Below are positions 14,381 to 17,119 of a stretch of DNA of 17,119 bases, one piece after another. A program made the position numbers and the translations under genes. The stretch comes from an uncultured Nitrosomonadales bacterium (GTDB lineage Bacteria > Pseudomonadota > Gammaproteobacteria > Burkholderiales > Methylophilaceae), in assembly GCA_946481065.1 (NCBI GenBank), contig CAMLMA010000020.1, forward strand, positions 1 to 17,119, written 5' to 3'. The notes beneath the pieces are model-generated. The model was given only the letters and a program-made list of their open reading frames with translations. It did no database searches and was not told the origin of the DNA. How positions within the stretch are numbered: position 1 is the stretch's first letter; every line of letters starts with the position of its first letter.

Positions 14381-15351
14381 TGGCTTCGGAATTCGATCTC
14401 ATCCGCCGCTATTTCACGCGCCCTACGCCGGGCGCGGTGCTCGGTGTAGGTGATGACGCCGCCCTGCTCAAGGTCAGCGATGGCATGGAGCTGGCCATCT
14501 CGGCTGACATGCTGGTCGCGGGGACGCACTTCTTCGCGGATACCGACGCTTATCTCATCGGCTGGAAATCGCTGGCGGTCAATGTTTCGGACATGGCCGC
14601 CATGGGCGCCGTACCGAAATGGGCGACGCTCGCCATCGCGCTGCCCACTGCCGACGAGACCTGGGTGCAGCGTTTCGCTGATGGCTTCTTCGCCTGCGCC
14701 AGCCGCTACCAGATCGAGCTCATCGGCGGCGACACCACACGCGGACCGTTGGCCATCAGCGTGCAGATCATGGGCGAAGTCGCTGCCGGCAAGGCCATGC
14801 GCCGTGCCGGCGCCAGGGTCGGTGACGAAGTCTGGGTGTCCGGCACGCTGGGCAGCGCCGCGCTGGCGCTCGCTGCCTTGCAGGGCCGCTATCCGCTCAG
14901 TGACGATGAGCGCGAGGCCTGCCTGCCGGCCTTGCATCGACCACAACCACGGGTCGAGCTTGGCTTGCTGATCGGGGCCAGCGCGCACAGCGCCATCGAC
15001 ATCTCTGATGGCTTGCTGGCCGATCTCGGCCACATCCTTCGCGCATCGAACGTCGGCGCAGAGATCCGGCTCCGCGACATCCCGGTCTCGCGTGCGGTGA
15101 GCGCCCACTTCGCCGACAAGGCTGTGCAGCAGATGGTGCTGGCTGGCGGCGATGACTACGAGCTGTGCTTCACCGCGCCGGCGCGACAACATGGCGAGAT
15201 CGCCAAACTGACCAGCCTGCTCGCCCTGCCGCTGACCTGCATCGGCCACATCACCGAGGCGCCCGGCCTCATCGTACGCGGCCTTGACGATGCACCGCTC
15301 GAGTTAGGCAAGCACGGTTACGACCATTTCTCCGATAAGGCCGCCTCATGA
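14380..15351 (+). CDS. thiL: Thiamine-monophosphate kinase
   Basis: Phosphorylates thiamine monophosphate to the active cofactor thiamine diphosphate using ATP. The 323 residues match the family. Motifs of the PurM/ThiL fold: EFDLIRRYF (4-12), GVGDDAALL (22-30), [11 protein letters not shown] (about 41-51), [19 protein letters not shown] (about 115-123), [14 protein letters not shown] (about 207-220) and the C-terminal GGDDYELCF (about 254-262). The Asp-rich motifs bind the magnesium-phosphate network. The ATG shares its A with the mogA stop codon, and the stop TGA overlaps the pgpA ATG (ATGA), so translation through mogA-thiL-pgpA is probably coupled. thiL next to pgpA is a common arrangement. 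Confidence 0.97.
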   Translation: MASEFDLIRRYFTRPTPGAVLGVGDDAALLKVSDGMELAISADMLVAGTHFFADTDAYLIGWKSLAVNVSDMAAMGAVPKWATLAIALPTADETWVQRFADGFFACASRYQIELIGGDTTRGPLAISVQIMGEVAAGKAMRRAGARVGDEVWVSGTLGSAALALAALQGRYPLSDDEREACLPALHRPQPRVELGLLIGASAHSAIDISDGLLADLGHILRASNVGAEIRLRDIPVSRAVSAHFADKAVQQMVLAGGDDYELCFTAPARQHGEIAKLTSLLALPLTCIGHITEAPGLIVRGLDDAPLELGKHGYDHFSDKAAS

Positions 15352-15842
15352 GCACACGTCCCGATCTGCGCTTCATGCTCCGCAACCCCATGCACCTCAT
15401 GGCGCTGGGGGGCGGCAGCGGCCTCTCGCCCATCGCCCCCGGCACCATGGGCACCCTGCTGGCCGTGCCCCTCTTCCTGGTACTCATGCAGACACCGGAA
15501 ATGGCGCATTACGCGATCATTGCCGGCCTCTTCCTGATCGGCATCCCGGCATGTGGGCTCACCGGCAAACACCTCGGCGTCGCCGACCACGGCAGCATCG
15601 TCTGGGACGAGATCGTCGCGTTCATGCTGGTGCTGGAATTCGCCCCCCTCAGCTGGCAATGGTGGCTCACGGCCTTTTTGCTGTTCCGTCTGTTCGATAT
15701 CTGGAAACCCTTCCCCATCAGTTATTTCGATGCGCGTCTCAAGGGCGGCTTTGGCGTCATGTTCGACGACCTGCTGGCCGCGGTGTATGCGGTTGCCTGC
15801 ATGAAAGGATTGCAGTGGTGGATGCTGAACTCTTCGATCTGA
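15348..15842 (+). CDS. pgpA: Phosphatidylglycerophosphatase A
   Basis: Removes the terminal phosphate of phosphatidylglycerophosphate to give phosphatidylglycerol in the inner membrane. It has 164 residues, as expected. Blocks: [22 protein letters not shown] (about 22-43), a conserved Gly/Pro/Thr site; [20 protein letters not shown] (about 77-96) with the catalytic acidic residues; and [15 protein letters not shown] with [16 protein letters not shown] towards the C-terminus. Several hydrophobic segments fit a small polytopic membrane enzyme. It begins 4 bases inside thiL, and its last 28 bases overlap pncC. Confidence 0.96.
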   Translation: MSTRPDLRFMLRNPMHLMALGGGSGLSPIAPGTMGTLLAVPLFLVLMQTPEMAHYAIIAGLFLIGIPACGLTGKHLGVADHGSIVWDEIVAFMLVLEFAPLSWQWWLTAFLLFRLFDIWKPFPISYFDARLKGGFGVMFDDLLAAVYAVACMKGLQWWMLNSSI

Positions 15843-16315
15843 GCCGTGCGCTGGGCGTCGCGCTCAAGGAACGCCAATGGCTACTGGCGCTGGCTGAATC
15901 CTGCACTGGCGGCTGGGCCGCTGAATCCGTCACCGCGGTGCCAGGTAGCTCGGCCTGGTTCGACTGCGGCTTCGTCACCTACAGCAACACCGCCAAGCAG
16001 GAACAGCTCGGCGTCACCGAACAGACCCTGGAGCTGCATGGTGCAGTGAGTGAGCACACGGCGCTGGAAATGGCGCTGGGCGCATTGCATCACAGCCACG
16101 CCGACATCACCGCCGCGATCACCGGTATCGCCGGCCCGGACGGCGGTACCGAGGAAAAGCCGGTAGGCACGGTTTGCTTCGCGTGGGCGACCGCGGAAGG
16201 GGTCGCCGAGAGCGTCACCCTGCACTTTTCCGGAGACCGCGAAGCGGTGCGCCGGGCCTCGGTAAAAACCGTGCTGGAAGGGCTGTTGCAGCTTACCTTA
16301 GCTACTGATTTATGA
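15815..16315 (+). CDS. pncC: Nicotinamide-nucleotide amidohydrolase PncC (stand-alone CinA C-terminal domain)
   Basis: Deamidates nicotinamide mononucleotide to nicotinate mononucleotide, recycling the by-product of NAD-dependent DNA ligase. It has 166 residues and is the C-terminal CinA domain alone, as in E. coli PncC (YgaD). Motifs: LAESCTGGW with the nucleophilic Ser (about 29-37), SSAWFDCGFVTYSN, and ITGIAGPDGGTEEKPVGTV; SGDREAVRR lies near the end. The start is GTG at 15815, with a second GTG directly after. The first aligns with the E. coli initiator (VDAEL against TDSEL), and AAGGA lies 5 bases upstream inside pgpA. Overlap with pgpA is 28 bases. Position just before recA is typical of betaproteobacteria and others. 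Confidence 0.95.
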   Translation: MVDAELFDLSRALGVALKERQWLLALAESCTGGWAAESVTAVPGSSAWFDCGFVTYSNTAKQEQLGVTEQTLELHGAVSEHTALEMALGALHHSHADITAAITGIAGPDGGTEEKPVGTVCFAWATAEGVAESVTLHFSGDREAVRRASVKTVLEGLLQLTLATDL

Positions 16316-16336
16316 AATAATTATGCGCTTTATGAA
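16309..16336 (+). repeat. Two direct copies of TTTATGAA, 20 bp apart, upstream of recA
   Basis: TTTATGAA occurs at 16309-16316 and 16329-16336, with a third partial copy TTATG at 16321-16325. The first spans the pncC stop. The 20-base period is close to two turns of the helix, so a regulator could bind both on one face. A possible recA promoter nearby (TTGCAG at 16286-16291 with TATGAA at 16311-16316, 19-base spacer) would use the first copy as its -10. Confidence 0.35.
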
Positions 16337-16362
16337 GTGCACAAAAACAAGGGACCGAACAC

Positions 16363-17119
16363 ATGGATGACAACAAAAGCAAAGCGCTGGCAGCGGCACT
16401 CTCGCAGATCGAGAAGCAATTCGGCAAAGGCTCCATCATGCGCATGGGCGATACCGACGTTGCCGGCGACATCCAGGCTGTCTCCACTGGCTCGCTAGGG
16501 CTCGATATCGCGCTCGGCATCGGCGGTTTGCCGCGTGGCCGCATCGTCGAGATCTACGGTCCGGAATCCTCAGGCAAGACCACCCTGACCCTCTCCGTCA
16601 TCGCCCAGATGCAGAAACTGGGTGGCGTCGCCGCCTTCATCGACGCCGAACACGCGCTCGATCCGCAATATGCGCAAAAGCTCGGCGTCAACGTCTCAGA
16701 GCTGTTGATCTCACAGCCGGATACCGGCGAACAAGCGCTTGAGATCGCCGATATGCTGGTGCGTTCCGGTTCGGTCGATATCGTCGTCGTCGACTCCGTC
16801 GCCGCGCTGACGCCCAAGGCCGAGATCGAGGGCGAGATGGGCGATTCGCACATGGGCCTGCAGGCGCGCCTGATGTCGCAGGCGCTGCGCAAGCTCACCG
16901 CCAACATCAAGCGCACCAACACGCTGGTCATCTTTATCAATCAAATCCGCATGAAGATCGGCGTCATGTTCGGTAACCCCGAGACCACCACCGGCGGTAA
17001 CGCGCTCAAGTTCTACGCCTCCGTCCGTCTCGACATCCGCCGTACCGGCGCCATCAAGAAGGGTGACGAAGTCATCGGCTCCGAGACCCGCGTCAAGGTC
17101 GTCAAGAACAAGGTCGCGC
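16363..17119 (+). CDS. recA: Recombinase RecA, 3' end outside the window
   Basis: Forms filaments on single-stranded DNA, drives strand exchange and stimulates LexA self-cleavage. The first 252 codons are present; a complete RecA has about 345 residues. Landmarks: [21 protein letters not shown] (28-48), Walker A GPESSGKT (66-73, Lys72), [10 protein letters not shown], Walker [37 protein letters not shown], the loop-region [30 protein letters not shown] and the start of the C-terminal part. GGGA lies about 8 bases upstream of the ATG at 16363. pncC ends 47 bases upstream. I find no LexA-type CTGT-N8-ACAG box between pncC and the start. Confidence 0.99.
   Translation, partial: MDDNKSKALAAALSQIEKQFGKGSIMRMGDTDVAGDIQAVSTGSLGLDIALGIGGLPRGRIVEIYGPESSGKTTLTLSVIAQMQKLGGVAAFIDAEHALDPQYAQKLGVNVSELLISQPDTGEQALEIADMLVRSGSVDIVVVDSVAALTPKAEIEGEMGDSHMGLQARLMSQALRKLTANIKRTNTLVIFINQIRMKIGVMFGNPETTTGGNALKFYASVRLDIRRTGAIKKGDEVIGSETRVKVVKNKVA

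Noticed and set aside
1..17119. Mobile element, prophage, CRISPR array or defence island
   Set aside because: No transposase, integrase, terminal repeats, direct-repeat arrays or tRNA-adjacent junctions; all genes look like long-term chromosomal residents with similar codon use.

Overview
This is a chromosomal window from a GC-rich proteobacterium, most likely a betaproteobacterium of the Nitrosomonadales/Gallionellaceae type. That placement is inferred from gene order and protein family content, not from a marker comparison. Pointers are the mogA-thiL-pgpA-pncC-recA run, a GntR/UTRA regulator beside sdh, a Gcr-type membrane 'recombinase' and a PF07399-type antiporter. Coding density is high. 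I see no insertion sequence, prophage, tRNA, rRNA or CRISPR array. The content is core metabolism and housekeeping, and no wholly new defence or mobile system is evident. The most interesting material is regulatory DNA.

Region 1-2520 (mostly minus strand) is a TCA-cycle module. It holds the start of sdhC (cut by the window edge), a short-form malic enzyme immediately upstream of it, and a GntR-family (HutC/UTRA) regulator. Upstream of the malic enzyme gene is a nested set of inverted repeats: an 11-bp outer pair and a 14-bp perfect palindrome over a good -35/-10 pair. Upstream of the regulator are two AT-rich dyads whose centres lie 70 bp apart, one touching the -35 of the divergent panD promoter. 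Together they suggest a regulator controlling itself, malic enzyme plus succinate dehydrogenase, and perhaps panD.

Region 2521-6274 (plus) carries panD, then rsfS and rlmH (ribosome silencing and 23S rRNA methylation, both with TTG starts), then a class I photolyase followed closely by a DUF6279-type lipoprotein. Region 6275-7308 has an AT-rich leader with mutually exclusive stems, then mlaA (outer-membrane lipid asymmetry) and a textbook 17-bp bidirectional terminator.

Region 7365-10559 has pmbA (minus) divergent from yjgA/darP (plus), followed by a polytopic putative Na+/H+ antiporter. Region 10617-13599 (minus) has the Gcr-family membrane protein and a PDZ-domain lipoprotein.

Region 13763-17119 (plus) is a tightly packed run: mogA (molybdenum cofactor), thiL (thiamine diphosphate), pgpA (phosphatidylglycerol) and pncC (NMN recycling), joined by start/stop overlaps, then recA, which runs off the window end. 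No LexA-type CTGT-N8-ACAG box is visible in front of recA. Two copies of TTTATGAA exactly 20 bp apart are there instead.
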